This document shows positions 16,038 through 24,012 of a stretch of DNA of 48,725 nucleotides, piece after piece (position 1 is the first letter of the stretch; each line of letters begins with the position of its first letter). Origin of the DNA: an uncultured Clostridia bacterium (lineage in GTDB: Bacteria; Bacillota; Clostridia; Oscillospirales; Oscillospiraceae). The stretch lies in assembly GCA_947173485.1 (NCBI GenBank), contig CAMWFH010000021.1, positions 1-48,725 of the forward strand. The letters run 5' to 3'. Under the pieces are notes generated by a model. It made no database searches and had not been told where the DNA came from. It worked only from the letters and a program-made list of their open reading frames with translations. The position numbers and the translations under genes are program-made.

Positions 16038-17283
16038 AGATCTCGACCCCCTTGTTGATATTGGTAGCTATGCCGGCCATCTCAAATTTTTGCAGATTGT
16101 ACATCGGGTTCTCCGTCCGGCGGAGACGGCCCAGGATCTCCCCCTTGGGCCCGGTGCCCTCCCGCTCGAAGTGGAACAGGGGGTTCACGATGTACTTCCC
16201 GTCCTCGTACCCCCGCAGCTCCACGATGTCCAAGGTCTTGCGGCTCTTGTCGCTGAGCCGGCCTAAGTGGACGATCAGGTCGATGGCTGCCGCGATCTGC
16301 TGCCGGATGGCGTCCATGGGGAAGTCCGCCCCGGTGAGGACCATGGTCTCCAGACGGGAGAGCATATCTCCGGGGGAGTTGGCGTGGCCGGTGGAGAGGG
16401 AGCCGTCGTGGCCGGTGTTCATGGCCTGGAGCATATCCAGAGCCTCGGCCCCCCGGACCTCGCCCACGACGATGCGCTCCGGCCGCATACGCAGGGAGGA
16501 CTTGATCAGATCCCGGATGGTGATCTGGCCCTTGCCCTCGGTGTTGGCGTTGCGGGTCTCCAGACTGACCAGGTTGGGCACGGTGCGGATCTGGAGCTCG
16601 GCGGAGTCCTCGATGGTGATGATCCGCTCGTCGGCGGGGATGAAGTTGGACAGGGCGTTCAAAAAGGTGGTCTTACCGGAGCCAGTGCCGCCGCTGACGA
16701 AGATGTTGTACTTGGCCTCCACGCAGCTCTTCAAAAAGTCCGCCGCCTCCCGGGTGATCGCGCCCCACTCGATCAGGTCAGAAAATTGCAGCACCTTCTC
16801 CGGGAACTTTCGGATGGTCACCACCGGCCCGTTCAGGGCGATGGGGTCCAGGACGATGTTCACCCGGGACCCGTCCTCCAGACGGGCATCGCAGATGGGG
16901 TTGGAGGTATCCACCGTCCGGTTGACCTTGGAGACGATCTTCTGGATGATGTCCTCCAGCTGCCGCTTGCTCTCGAATTTCTGGTCCCACTTGTACAGGT
17001 GGCCCTTCCGCTCGAAAAATACACAGTCCGGCCCATTGATCATGATCTCGGTGACGCTCTTGTCGTCCACCAGGGGCTGGAGCGGTCCCAGCCGCTTCAT
17101 ATTGTTCAGCACGCCCGCTACCAGCTCCCGCCGGTCTGACACACTGAGGTAGGCCCCGTTCAGGAGAGCGTTCAAGATCTCCTGGGCCGCCTGGGTCACC
17201 TGCTCATCGGAGATGTTCCGGCTGCCCTCCAGCTTGCGCATGACTCGGGTGCTCAGCTCGCTCTCCAGTTCCTTTCGGTCCAT
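16030..17283 (-). CDS. tadA: Tad secretion ATPase TadA/CpaF
   Basis: Hexameric motor ATPase of 417 residues in the secretion GspE/CpaF family. The N-terminal ~110 residues are the helical domain seen in CpaF (MKRLGPLQPLVDD, VTEIMINGPD). Walker A is GGTGSGKTT at 198-206; the Asp box ITIEDSAEL, Walker B ERIVVGEVRGAEALDM and His box TGHDGSLSTGHAN follow. It drives Flp pilus assembly at the inner face of the membrane. It is the second gene of the operon, 51 bases after tadZ, and overlaps tadB. Confidence 0.95.
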   Translation of the reverse strand: MDRKELESELSTRVMRKLEGSRNISDEQVTQAAQEILNALLNGAYLSVSDRRELVAGVLNNMKRLGPLQPLVDDKSVTEIMINGPDCVFFERKGHLYKWDQKFESKRQLEDIIQKIVSKVNRTVDTSNPICDARLEDGSRVNIVLDPIALNGPVVTIRKFPEKVLQFSDLIEWGAITREAADFLKSCVEAKYNIFVSGGTGSGKTTFLNALSNFIPADERIITIEDSAELQIRTVPNLVSLETRNANTEGKGQITIRDLIKSSLRMRPERIVVGEVRGAEALDMLQAMNTGHDGSLSTGHANSPGDMLSRLETMVLTGADFPMDAIRQQIAAAIDLIVHLGRLSDKSRKTLDIVELRGYEDGKYIVNPLFHFEREGTGPKGEILGRLRRTENPMYNLQKFEMAGIATNINKGVEICV

Positions 17284-17334
17284 CGCCCATCACATCCCTT
17301 CACACAACGTTCCACAGTATCTCGTTCGTACCGG

Positions 17335-18375
17335 TCAAAACCGCAAAAGCTCCTCGCACCCCTGGGCGATGGCCTGGTTGCCCCGGAGGACCAGCTTGGC
17401 ATCCCGGCTGCTGGCAAGGCTCTCGGAGTAGGGGAAGCAGGCGGCATAAGCCCCGCCGGTGACGTTCTCCCGGCAGCGGTTGCCCGCCACCACGGCCCGT
17501 CCGGCGCAGGGGAAACTGGCGAAGGCCGGGTCGTTCAGGAAGGCGTCCCGCTTGGCCTGGCCGGTCTTGTTGTCGTCGTAGACCAGGACGACCCGGTCGC
17601 TGGCGCCCATCACATAGTCGCAGACGCTGCCGAAGGCGGTGGAGAGGTCCACCACCACCAGCTCCACGTCCCCCAGCTTGGCCAGCCCCTCCAACAGGTA
17701 GCGCACATCGTCCTCGCCCAGGTCCCGCTGGTCCATCAGGCTGACGGGGGTGGGGAACACGAAAACACCGTGCTCGTTGCGCCACAGCGCCGTGGGCAGG
17801 GTGGAGAGGGGATCCTTGTGGTCCTTCACGTCGCAGAGGAACTCCTCCGCCTTGACGGGCCCGCCCTGCTGGTAGAGGATATCGGTGCAGGGGGCGCTCT
17901 CCAAGTTGAGATAGACGGTCTTGCCGGTCTCGCTGCCCTTGATGGCGGCGAGGTAGGCCAGGGTGGAGACGCCGCTGCCCCCCTGGGTGGAGAAGAAGGA
18001 CACCACCTTCAGCCCGCCGGTCCGGGAGGCTGGGGCGCTGCGGCCGGAGAGGAGCCCGATGTCCCGCAGGAGCAGCTTCAGGTCGTCCATCACGTCCTGC
18101 TTTTTCTGGTAGATGTTCAGGGTCATGGGGCCGTCCGCGTCCCGGACGGTCTCCTCGCCCAGCAGGATGGAGGCCGTGCCCACCGGCGCGGCGAGGGCCT
18201 TCGTATCGGTCAGGATACATTGCAGGCTGTCGCCCTGGTCCTGGAGGTAGGCGCTGGCGGCGTCCAGGTCGGAGAAGGAGTAGGCGGAGAGCAGGTGGCT
18301 CTCGCTCCGCAGCAGCAGCTTGAACTGGCCCATGAAGTAGGGATCGGATATGTAGAGAAGAACACGAACAGCCAT
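17335..18375 (-). CDS. tadZ: TadZ/CpaE-like pilus localisation protein with altered P-loop
   Basis: A protein of 346 residues: an N-terminal receiver-like domain (VLLYISDPYFMGQFKLLL) and a C-terminal MinD/ParA-like ATPase fold. The deviant Walker A reads STQGGSGVST, so both usual lysines are replaced (Gln and Val). Later motifs (LVVVDLSTAF, VVLVYDDNKT) keep the fold. TadZ/CpaE places the Tad machine at a cell site; some members are known to lack canonical ATPase residues. GGAAGGG precedes the ATG. It is the first gene of the Tad operon, with a strong promoter about 90 bases upstream. Confidence 0.85.
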   Translation of the reverse strand: MAVRVLLYISDPYFMGQFKLLLRSESHLLSAYSFSDLDAASAYLQDQGDSLQCILTDTKALAAPVGTASILLGEETVRDADGPMTLNIYQKKQDVMDDLKLLLRDIGLLSGRSAPASRTGGLKVVSFFSTQGGSGVSTLAYLAAIKGSETGKTVYLNLESAPCTDILYQQGGPVKAEEFLCDVKDHKDPLSTLPTALWRNEHGVFVFPTPVSLMDQRDLGEDDVRYLLEGLAKLGDVELVVVDLSTAFGSVCDYVMGASDRVVLVYDDNKTGQAKRDAFLNDPAFASFPCAGRAVVAGNRCRENVTGGAYAACFPYSESLASSRDAKLVLRGNQAIAQGCEELLRF

Positions 18376-18462
18376 AGGGGACCCTTCCTTTCCAGTGGGC
18401 GGCGGCCCCGGTCCTCCCGCAGGACCTGGGGGCGCCGCCGGTCATTTTGCCATTATGAACGA

Positions 18463-18491
18463 ATTATAACAAAGCCTTCCATAAAACGCAA
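18463..18491 (-). promoter_or_regulatory. Sigma-A promoter of the Tad operon
   Basis: On the minus strand TTGCGT (18491-18486) and TATAAT (18468-18463) are 17 bp apart. Transcription would begin near 18456, leaving an ~80-base leader before tadZ. No other promoter of this quality is seen inside the operon. Confidence 0.8.
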
Positions 18492-18526
18492 GAGGGAATT
18501 GTCAGAGCGTGGCGAAACAGGACGTT

Positions 18527-19342
18527 TTAGGCCGGCGTGACGCTGCCATCGGAGCAGTCCATATAGTAGACGCCCGTATCCGTGGCGATCTCCCACTTGG
18601 CCGCCAGCCGGAGGGGGGAGACGGTGGTCTGCAGCTCATAGACCGGCTGGATCGACTGGACCGCGCTGCAGATCACGCCGCTCTGGTCCCGGTAGCTCCG
18701 GTAGAAATCCAGGAAGTGCACCAGGGCCGTGACGCGGGAGACGGTGCTGCGCTGGGCAGGGGCGGAGCCGGCCAGAGAGACATAGTCCCCGGAGATCCCA
18801 GCCAGCCGCCCCTGGGAGAACCGGAACACCACCGACGCGTTGTGGATCGGGCTGCCGCCGGCGATCTGGGCGACGGTGACGAAGCCGCCGCCGTCCTCCT
18901 CCAGGGCCTGCTCGGCGATGGTATAGCCAAAGGACTCGCAGAACTCCCGGCAGAGCGCCAGCGGGTCCGTCTCCCGCAGATAGGGTGTATGCTCGAAGGA
19001 GGCGTTGCTGCGGAAGCGGACCGTCCCCAGGCGGCCGCTGTAGGAGTAGATGCCGCCGCCCTGGTCGGCGGCGGGGACCTCCTCCCCCAGAAGGAAGGCC
19101 GCCACCGCCGCCTCCGCCGTCAGGTCACGGGCCAGCGCCAGGGTGTCCGGCGGGGGCGCGGTCAGGTCCAGGTCCTCCGCCAGCTCGATCTCATGGCTGA
19201 CGTACAAGGCCCGCAGCTCCTCCTCCAGCCGCCGCTGGGCGTAGCGCTCCTGCCACAGGTGCCGGACCACCACGCCCAGGAGGAACAGATCTAAGAACGC
19301 CAGGATCAGGATGATGATATTCTTCAAACGAGGCGCTTCCAA
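18527..19342 (-). CDS. YycI-like single-pass membrane protein
   Basis: A protein of 271 residues. The start is the TTG at 19342: AGGAGGGG lies a few bases before it, and a promoter ends near 19374, while the longer frame would begin upstream of the transcript. It has a short cytosolic end (EAPRLKN), one membrane segment (IIILILAFLDLFLLGVVV) and an extracellular domain with PepSY/YycI-like features (YSGRLGTVRFRSN, repeated beta-rich pieces, C-terminal WEIATDTGVYYMDCSDG). YycI proteins hold the WalK kinase in check, but no walRK is beside it, so the function is a guess. It stands alone between the Tad and aromatic operons. Confidence 0.6.
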   Translation of the reverse strand: MEAPRLKNIIILILAFLDLFLLGVVVRHLWQERYAQRRLEEELRALYVSHEIELAEDLDLTAPPPDTLALARDLTAEAAVAAFLLGEEVPAADQGGGIYSYSGRLGTVRFRSNASFEHTPYLRETDPLALCREFCESFGYTIAEQALEEDGGGFVTVAQIAGGSPIHNASVVFRFSQGRLAGISGDYVSLAGSAPAQRSTVSRVTALVHFLDFYRSYRDQSGVICSAVQSIQPVYELQTTVSPLRLAAKWEIATDTGVYYMDCSDGSVTPA

Positions 19343-19373
19343 GGCGACCCCTCCTTTTTCTGGATGCACCCCC

Positions 19374-19402
19374 ATTGTACCACGATCTCCCCGTTGTGAC
19401 AA
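19374..19402 (-). promoter_or_regulatory. Promoter of the YycI-like gene
   Basis: Minus-strand TTGTCA (19402-19397) and TACAAT (19379-19374) are 17 bp apart. Its position just upstream of the ribosome site supports the TTG start at 19342. Confidence 0.75.
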
Positions 19403-19502
19403 GCGTCCAGCCGTCGCCCGGCCGGCGACATTTTGCCCGCGTGTTACGAAGATGTCATTTTTCGCGGCAGGAAAAAACCACAGGACTGGTACATTTACAC
19501 AA

Positions 19503-19531
19503 TAGTATTCCGCCGCGGTTCATGATACAAT
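19503..19531 (+). promoter_or_regulatory. Putative extended -10 promoter of the aromatic operon
   Basis: TACAAT (19526-19531) has TG one base upstream (TGA-TACAAT), the extended -10 form that tolerates a poor -35 (TAGTAT at 19503-19508). The leader to the first start at 19576 is under 45 bases, with no room for a T-box or leader-peptide attenuator. Confidence 0.6.
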
Positions 19532-19575
19532 AAAAAACTAAGCAAGACGATCTGATCGAAAAGGAGCGTGATCCT

Positions 19576-20766
19576 ATGCTGTCTGACACTATGCGCAGCT
19601 TTGGCAAAAATGCCTGCATCATCCGGGAGATCAGCGCCTACGGCGCTGCCCGTTCCGCCCAGATCGGGGCGGAGAACGTTTTTGACTTCAGCATCGGCAA
19701 CCCCAATCTCCCCGCGCCCCCCGCCGTCCGGGAGACCCTGGTCCGGCTGCTGACGGAGATGGACCCGGTGGCCCTCCACGCCTACACCCCCGCCGTGGGC
19801 CTGCCCGCCGTCCGTCAGGCCGTGGCCGGCTACATCACCGAGACCTACGACTTCCCTGTGACCATGGACAGCCTCTACATCACCGAGGGGGCCTCCACCG
19901 CCCTGGCCATGGTGTTCCACGCCGTCTGCCAGGAGGGGGATGAGGTCATCCTCTTCGCCCCCTACTTCACCGAGTACCCGGTGTTCGTCCGGGCCGCCGG
20001 GGCGAAGAGCGTGGACGTGCCCTGCACGGAGCCGGACTTCCAGATCGACTTCAACGCCTTCCAGGCCGCCCTCAGTGACAAGACCGCCGCCGTGGTGGTC
20101 AACTCCCCCAACAACCCCTCCGGGGTGGTGCTGGAGGAGGCGACCCTCCGCCGGCTGTGCGCGATCCTACAGGAGAAGGAGCGGGAGGTGGGCCACCCCA
20201 TCTATCTGATCAGCGACGAGCCCTACCGGGACCTGGTCTACGACGAGGACGTGACCGTGCCCTACCTGCCGGCCTACTATGACGATACCTTCGTCTGCTA
20301 CTCCTACAGCAAGAACCTCTCCATCCCCGGGGAGCGGCTGGGCTATCTGCTGGTGTCCCCGCGGATGCGGGACTGGCAGGAGGTCTTTGCCGCCTGCGCC
20401 GGCGCGGCCAGGACCATGGGCTATATCTGCACCTCCAGCCTGTTCCAGCACCTGCTGCCGGCCTGCCTGACCGAGCGGGTGGACCTGACGGTCTATCGGA
20501 CCAACCGGGACCTGCTCTACGGCGCCCTGACCGAGTACGGTTTCACCGTGGCCAAGCCCAGCGGGGCCTTCTACCTCTTCGTCAAGTCCCCGGAGCCGGA
20601 CGCCTTCGCTTTCTATGAGAAGGCCAAGAGCCGTGAGATCTTATTGGTGCCCAGCGACGACTTTGGCTATCCGGGCTATGTCCGGGTATCCTACTGCGTG
20701 GATACGGACAAGATCCGCCGGGCCCTGCCGGGTTTCAAGGCCCTGGCGGAGTCCTATGGGCTGTGA
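19576..20766 (+). CDS. PLP-dependent class I aminotransferase (probable aromatic/aspartate)
   Basis: Cytosolic fold-type I aminotransferase of 396 residues. Visible motifs are FSIGNPNLPAP, YTPAVGLPAVRQAV, ITEGASTALAM, NSPNNPSG, ISDEPYRDLVY and the PLP lysine in SYSKNLSIPGERLG, with a C-terminal arginine in GYVRVSYC for substrate carboxylate. It leads the aromatic amino acid operon, so the likely job is amination of phenylpyruvate and 4-hydroxyphenylpyruvate to Phe and Tyr, though aspartate or related acids cannot be excluded. AAGGAG lies before the ATG. Confidence 0.88.
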   Translation: MLSDTMRSFGKNACIIREISAYGAARSAQIGAENVFDFSIGNPNLPAPPAVRETLVRLLTEMDPVALHAYTPAVGLPAVRQAVAGYITETYDFPVTMDSLYITEGASTALAMVFHAVCQEGDEVILFAPYFTEYPVFVRAAGAKSVDVPCTEPDFQIDFNAFQAALSDKTAAVVVNSPNNPSGVVLEEATLRRLCAILQEKEREVGHPIYLISDEPYRDLVYDEDVTVPYLPAYYDDTFVCYSYSKNLSIPGERLGYLLVSPRMRDWQEVFAACAGAARTMGYICTSSLFQHLLPACLTERVDLTVYRTNRDLLYGALTEYGFTVAKPSGAFYLFVKSPEPDAFAFYEKAKSREILLVPSDDFGYPGYVRVSYCVDTDKIRRALPGFKALAESYGL

Positions 20767-20785
20767 GCGATAGGGGGAGAGGACG

Positions 20786-21889
20786 ATGAACGAATTGGAA
20801 CAGGCCCGGGCTGTCATCGACCAGGTGGACCGGGAGATGGCGGACCTCTTCTGCCGGCGGATGGAGGCGGTCCGCCAGGTGTCCAGGTACAAGCGGGCCC
20901 ATGGCCTGCCGGTTCTGGACGAGAGCCGGGAGAAGGCCGTCGTCGAGCGGAACGCCCAGCGGGTGGCGGACGAGGACCTGCGCAGCTACTATGTGCTGTT
21001 TTTGCAGGACATGATGCGCACCTCCCGGAACTACCAGCGCTATCTCCAAGAGGGGATGCGGGTGGCCTACAGCGGGGTGGAGGGGGCCTTCGCCCACATC
21101 GCCGCCGGGCGGATCTTCCCTGACGGGGTCCGGGTGGGCTGCTCCAGCTTCGCCCAGGCTTACGCCGCCGTGGTCAGCGGCGCCTGCGACTGCGCCGTGC
21201 TGCCCATCGAGAACAGCTACGCCGGCGAGGTGGGCCAGGTCATCGACATGATCTTCTCCGGTCCCCTCTTTATCAACGGCGTCTACGACCTGACCATCCA
21301 GCAGAACCTGATCGGCCTGCCGGGGACCCGGCCGGAGCAGATCCGGGAGGTGGTGAGCCACCCCCAGGCCCTGGGCCAGTGCGATGAGTATATCCGCCGC
21401 CGGGGCTACAAGGCCGTCAGCTGCAACAATACCGCCGTGGCCGCCCAGCAGATCGCCCAGGCCCAGGACCCCGCCCGGGCGGCCATCGCCAGCCAGGAGA
21501 CCGCCGCCCTCTACGGCCTGGAGGTGCTGGAGGCCAACATCAACCAGTCCAGCCTGAACACGACCCGCTTCGCCGTCCTCTCCCGGGTGGAGAACGACCA
21601 GGAGCGCACCGGGGCCGACGATCGGTTCATCATGGTGTTCACCGTCCGCAACGAGGCCGGCTCCCTGGCGGAGGCGATCCAGATCATCGGCTCCCATGGG
21701 TTCAATATGCGGGTCCTGCGCAGCCGGGCCATGAAGGGGCTGCTGTGGCAGTACTATATGTTCGTGGAGGGCGAGGGGGCCATCCACAGCGACGCCGGCC
21801 GGGAGATGCTGGCGGAGCTGGGGACCTGCTGCGACCGGCTGCGGGTCCTGGGGACCTACCGCTCCCACAGTGAGCTGAAAGGCAGGTGA
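20786..21889 (+). CDS. pheA: Bifunctional chorismate mutase / prephenate dehydratase with ACT domain
   Basis: A protein of 367 residues converting chorismate to prephenate and then phenylpyruvate. Residues ~1-90 are an AroQ-type helical mutase (RAVIDQVDREMADLFCRRME). Residues ~92-275 are the dehydratase (AYSGVEGAFAHIAA, VLPIENSYAGEV, and the catalytic NTTRFAVL). Residues ~290-350 are an ACT domain. In the ACT domain the usual GALV and ESRP phenylalanine-site motifs read GSLA and RSRA, so feedback inhibition may be weak or altered. The stop overlaps a possible GTG start of aroB. Confidence 0.92.
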   Translation: MNELEQARAVIDQVDREMADLFCRRMEAVRQVSRYKRAHGLPVLDESREKAVVERNAQRVADEDLRSYYVLFLQDMMRTSRNYQRYLQEGMRVAYSGVEGAFAHIAAGRIFPDGVRVGCSSFAQAYAAVVSGACDCAVLPIENSYAGEVGQVIDMIFSGPLFINGVYDLTIQQNLIGLPGTRPEQIREVVSHPQALGQCDEYIRRRGYKAVSCNNTAVAAQQIAQAQDPARAAIASQETAALYGLEVLEANINQSSLNTTRFAVLSRVENDQERTGADDRFIMVFTVRNEAGSLAEAIQIIGSHGFNMRVLRSRAMKGLLWQYYMFVEGEGAIHSDAGREMLAELGTCCDRLRVLGTYRSHSELKGR

Positions 21890-21894
21890 AGGCT

Positions 21895-22896
21895 ATGACC
21901 CTCCATATGGATCTGGGCGAGAGGAGCTACGACATCCATCTCCAGCAGGGCGCCCTGCGGCAGGCGGGGGAGCTGTTCGATCTGGACCGGACCGCCCTTG
22001 TCGTCACCGATACCGGCGTGCCGTCGGTATATGCCCGGGCTATAGCGGACCAGTGCCGCCGGGCGGAGATCGTCACCCTGCCGGCGGGGGAGGAGACCAA
22101 GAGCTTCCCCTATTTTGAAAAGCTCTGCCGGACCTGCCTCTCCGCCGGACTGAGCCGGAAAGACTGTATCGTGGCCGTAGGCGGCGGGGTGGTGGGGGAC
22201 CTGGCCGGGTTCGCTGCCGCCAGCTATATGCGGGGCATCGACTTCTACAACGTCCCCACCACCGTCCTGAGCCAGGTGGACAGCTCCATCGGCGGCAAGG
22301 TGGCCATCGACTTAGACGGTGTGAAGAACATCGTAGGGGCCTTCTACCAGCCGAAAGGGGTCATCGTGGACCCGCTGGTGCTCTCGACCCTGCCCCGGCG
22401 GCAGATCGCCAACGGCCTGGCGGAGGCGGTGAAGATGGGCCTGATCTGGGACGAGGCGCTCTTCGCCCTCTTTGAGACTGAGGAACCCATGGAGCATATC
22501 GGAGAGATCATTGGCCGGGCCCTGGAGGGCAAGCGGCTGGTGGTCCAGGAGGACGAGCGGGAGGGGGGCCTCCGGCGCATCCTCAACTTCGGCCACACCA
22601 TCGGCCACGGCATCGAGAGCCAGGGGGGCCGGTATCACGGGGAGTGCGTGGCCCTGGGGATGCTCCCTATGTGTTCCCCCGCCGTCCGCGCCCGGCTGGA
22701 GCCGGTGCTGGAGCGGCTGGGCCTGCCCACCAGGGGCGAATGGGACGATGAGGCCGTCATGGACGCCATGGTCCACGACAAGAAGGCGGAGGGCGCCAGC
22801 GTCCATATCATCTTAGTGGAGGAGATCGGCAGGGCGGTGCAAAAGACCGTGGACATCGGGGAGCTACGCCGCCTGCTGGAGGAGGGCTTTCGATGA
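21895..22896 (+). CDS. aroB: 3-dehydroquinate synthase
   Basis: NAD- and metal-dependent cytosolic enzyme of 333 residues, second step of the shikimate pathway (DAHP to 3-dehydroquinate). Motifs include LPAGEETKSF, VGGGVVGDLAGF, VPTTVLSQVDSSIGGK, GLAEAVKMG and NFGHTIGHGIE with metal-binding His residues. I prefer the ATG at 21895; a GTG at 21886 overlaps the pheA stop and would add three residues. AroC starts within its last codons (ATGA overlap at 22893). Confidence 0.95.
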   Translation: MTLHMDLGERSYDIHLQQGALRQAGELFDLDRTALVVTDTGVPSVYARAIADQCRRAEIVTLPAGEETKSFPYFEKLCRTCLSAGLSRKDCIVAVGGGVVGDLAGFAAASYMRGIDFYNVPTTVLSQVDSSIGGKVAIDLDGVKNIVGAFYQPKGVIVDPLVLSTLPRRQIANGLAEAVKMGLIWDEALFALFETEEPMEHIGEIIGRALEGKRLVVQEDEREGGLRRILNFGHTIGHGIESQGGRYHGECVALGMLPMCSPAVRARLEPVLERLGLPTRGEWDDEAVMDAMVHDKKAEGASVHIILVEEIGRAVQKTVDIGELRRLLEEGFR

Positions 22897-23990
22897 AGAA
22901 CACCTTCGGCCAGAGCGTGGCCGTCACCCTCTTCGGGGAGAGCCACGGCCCCGCCATCGGCGCGGTGCTGGACGGCTTGGCCCCCGGCTGCGCCGTCAGC
23001 GAGGAGGCCATCCGAAAGCAGCTGGACCGCCGCCGCCCCCAGGGCAACACCGGCACCCACCGCCGGGAGCCGGACCCGTTCCAGCTCCTGAGCGGCGTCT
23101 ATCAGGGAAAGACCACCGGGACCCCTCTGGCCATCGTCATCCCTAACACCAGCCAGAGGAGCGCCGACTATGAGAACGATGGGGCCTACCCCGCCCGGCC
23201 CAGCCATGCCGACTTTGCCGCCCGGTGCAAGTACCACGGCTTTGAGGACCGCCACGGCGGCGGCCACTTCTCTGGCCGTCTGACGGCGGCCCTGGTGGCG
23301 GCGGGGGCGGTCGCGTTGGATATATTGAAGGGGAAGGACATCTCCATCGCCACCCATATCGCCCGGTGCGCCGGCATCGACGATGCCCCCCTGCCCCTGG
23401 AGGACCCCGCCGCCCTGGCGGCCCTGGGGGAAATGAGCTTCCCGGTGGTGGACCGGCTGGCTGGAGAGCGGATGGAAGAGGCCATTCTGGCCGCTCGGGA
23501 GGACCGGGACAGCGTAGGCGGCATTTTGGAGACCGCCGTCCTGGGCCTGCCCGCCGGGGTGGGGGAGCCCTGGTTCGACACCATGGAGAGCGTCCTGGCC
23601 CATATGCTCTTTGCCGTTCCGGCGGTGAAGGGAGTGGAGTTCGGGGCCGGTTTCGCCTTGGCGGACCTCCGGGGGAGTCAGGCCAACGACCCCCTCCGGG
23701 TCCGGGACGGAAAGATCGTCACCACGAGCAACCACAGCGGCGGCGTCAACGGCGGCATCACCAACGGGATGCCTGTCACCTTCCGCTGCGCTGTGAAGCC
23801 CACGGCCTCCATCTTCCAGCCCCAGGACACGGTGGACCTGACCACCGGGGAGGAAACGACCCTGCATCTAAAGGGCCGCCACGACCCGGCCATCGTCCAC
23901 CGGGCGGCGGCAGTGGTGGATGCGGTCACCGCTTTGACGGTGCTGGACCTGCTGGCCCTGCGCTATGGCACCGACTGGATGGCCGGGTGA
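22893..23990 (+). CDS. aroC: Chorismate synthase
   Basis: FMN-dependent enzyme of 365 residues making chorismate from EPSP, the last common step. Family signatures are GESHGPAIGAVLDG at the N terminus, RRRPQGNTGTHRREPD, the HADF/KYHGFEDRHGGGHFSGR region, and SNHSGGVNGGITNG near the C terminus. Translation is coupled to aroB by an ATGA overlap. The gene is complete and of normal length. Confidence 0.96.
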   Translation: MKNTFGQSVAVTLFGESHGPAIGAVLDGLAPGCAVSEEAIRKQLDRRRPQGNTGTHRREPDPFQLLSGVYQGKTTGTPLAIVIPNTSQRSADYENDGAYPARPSHADFAARCKYHGFEDRHGGGHFSGRLTAALVAAGAVALDILKGKDISIATHIARCAGIDDAPLPLEDPAALAALGEMSFPVVDRLAGERMEEAILAAREDRDSVGGILETAVLGLPAGVGEPWFDTMESVLAHMLFAVPAVKGVEFGAGFALADLRGSQANDPLRVRDGKIVTTSNHSGGVNGGITNGMPVTFRCAVKPTASIFQPQDTVDLTTGEETTLHLKGRHDPAIVHRAAAVVDAVTALTVLDLLALRYGTDWMAG

Positions 23991-24012
23991 TCGGACAGAA
24001 GGAGGGAACTCG

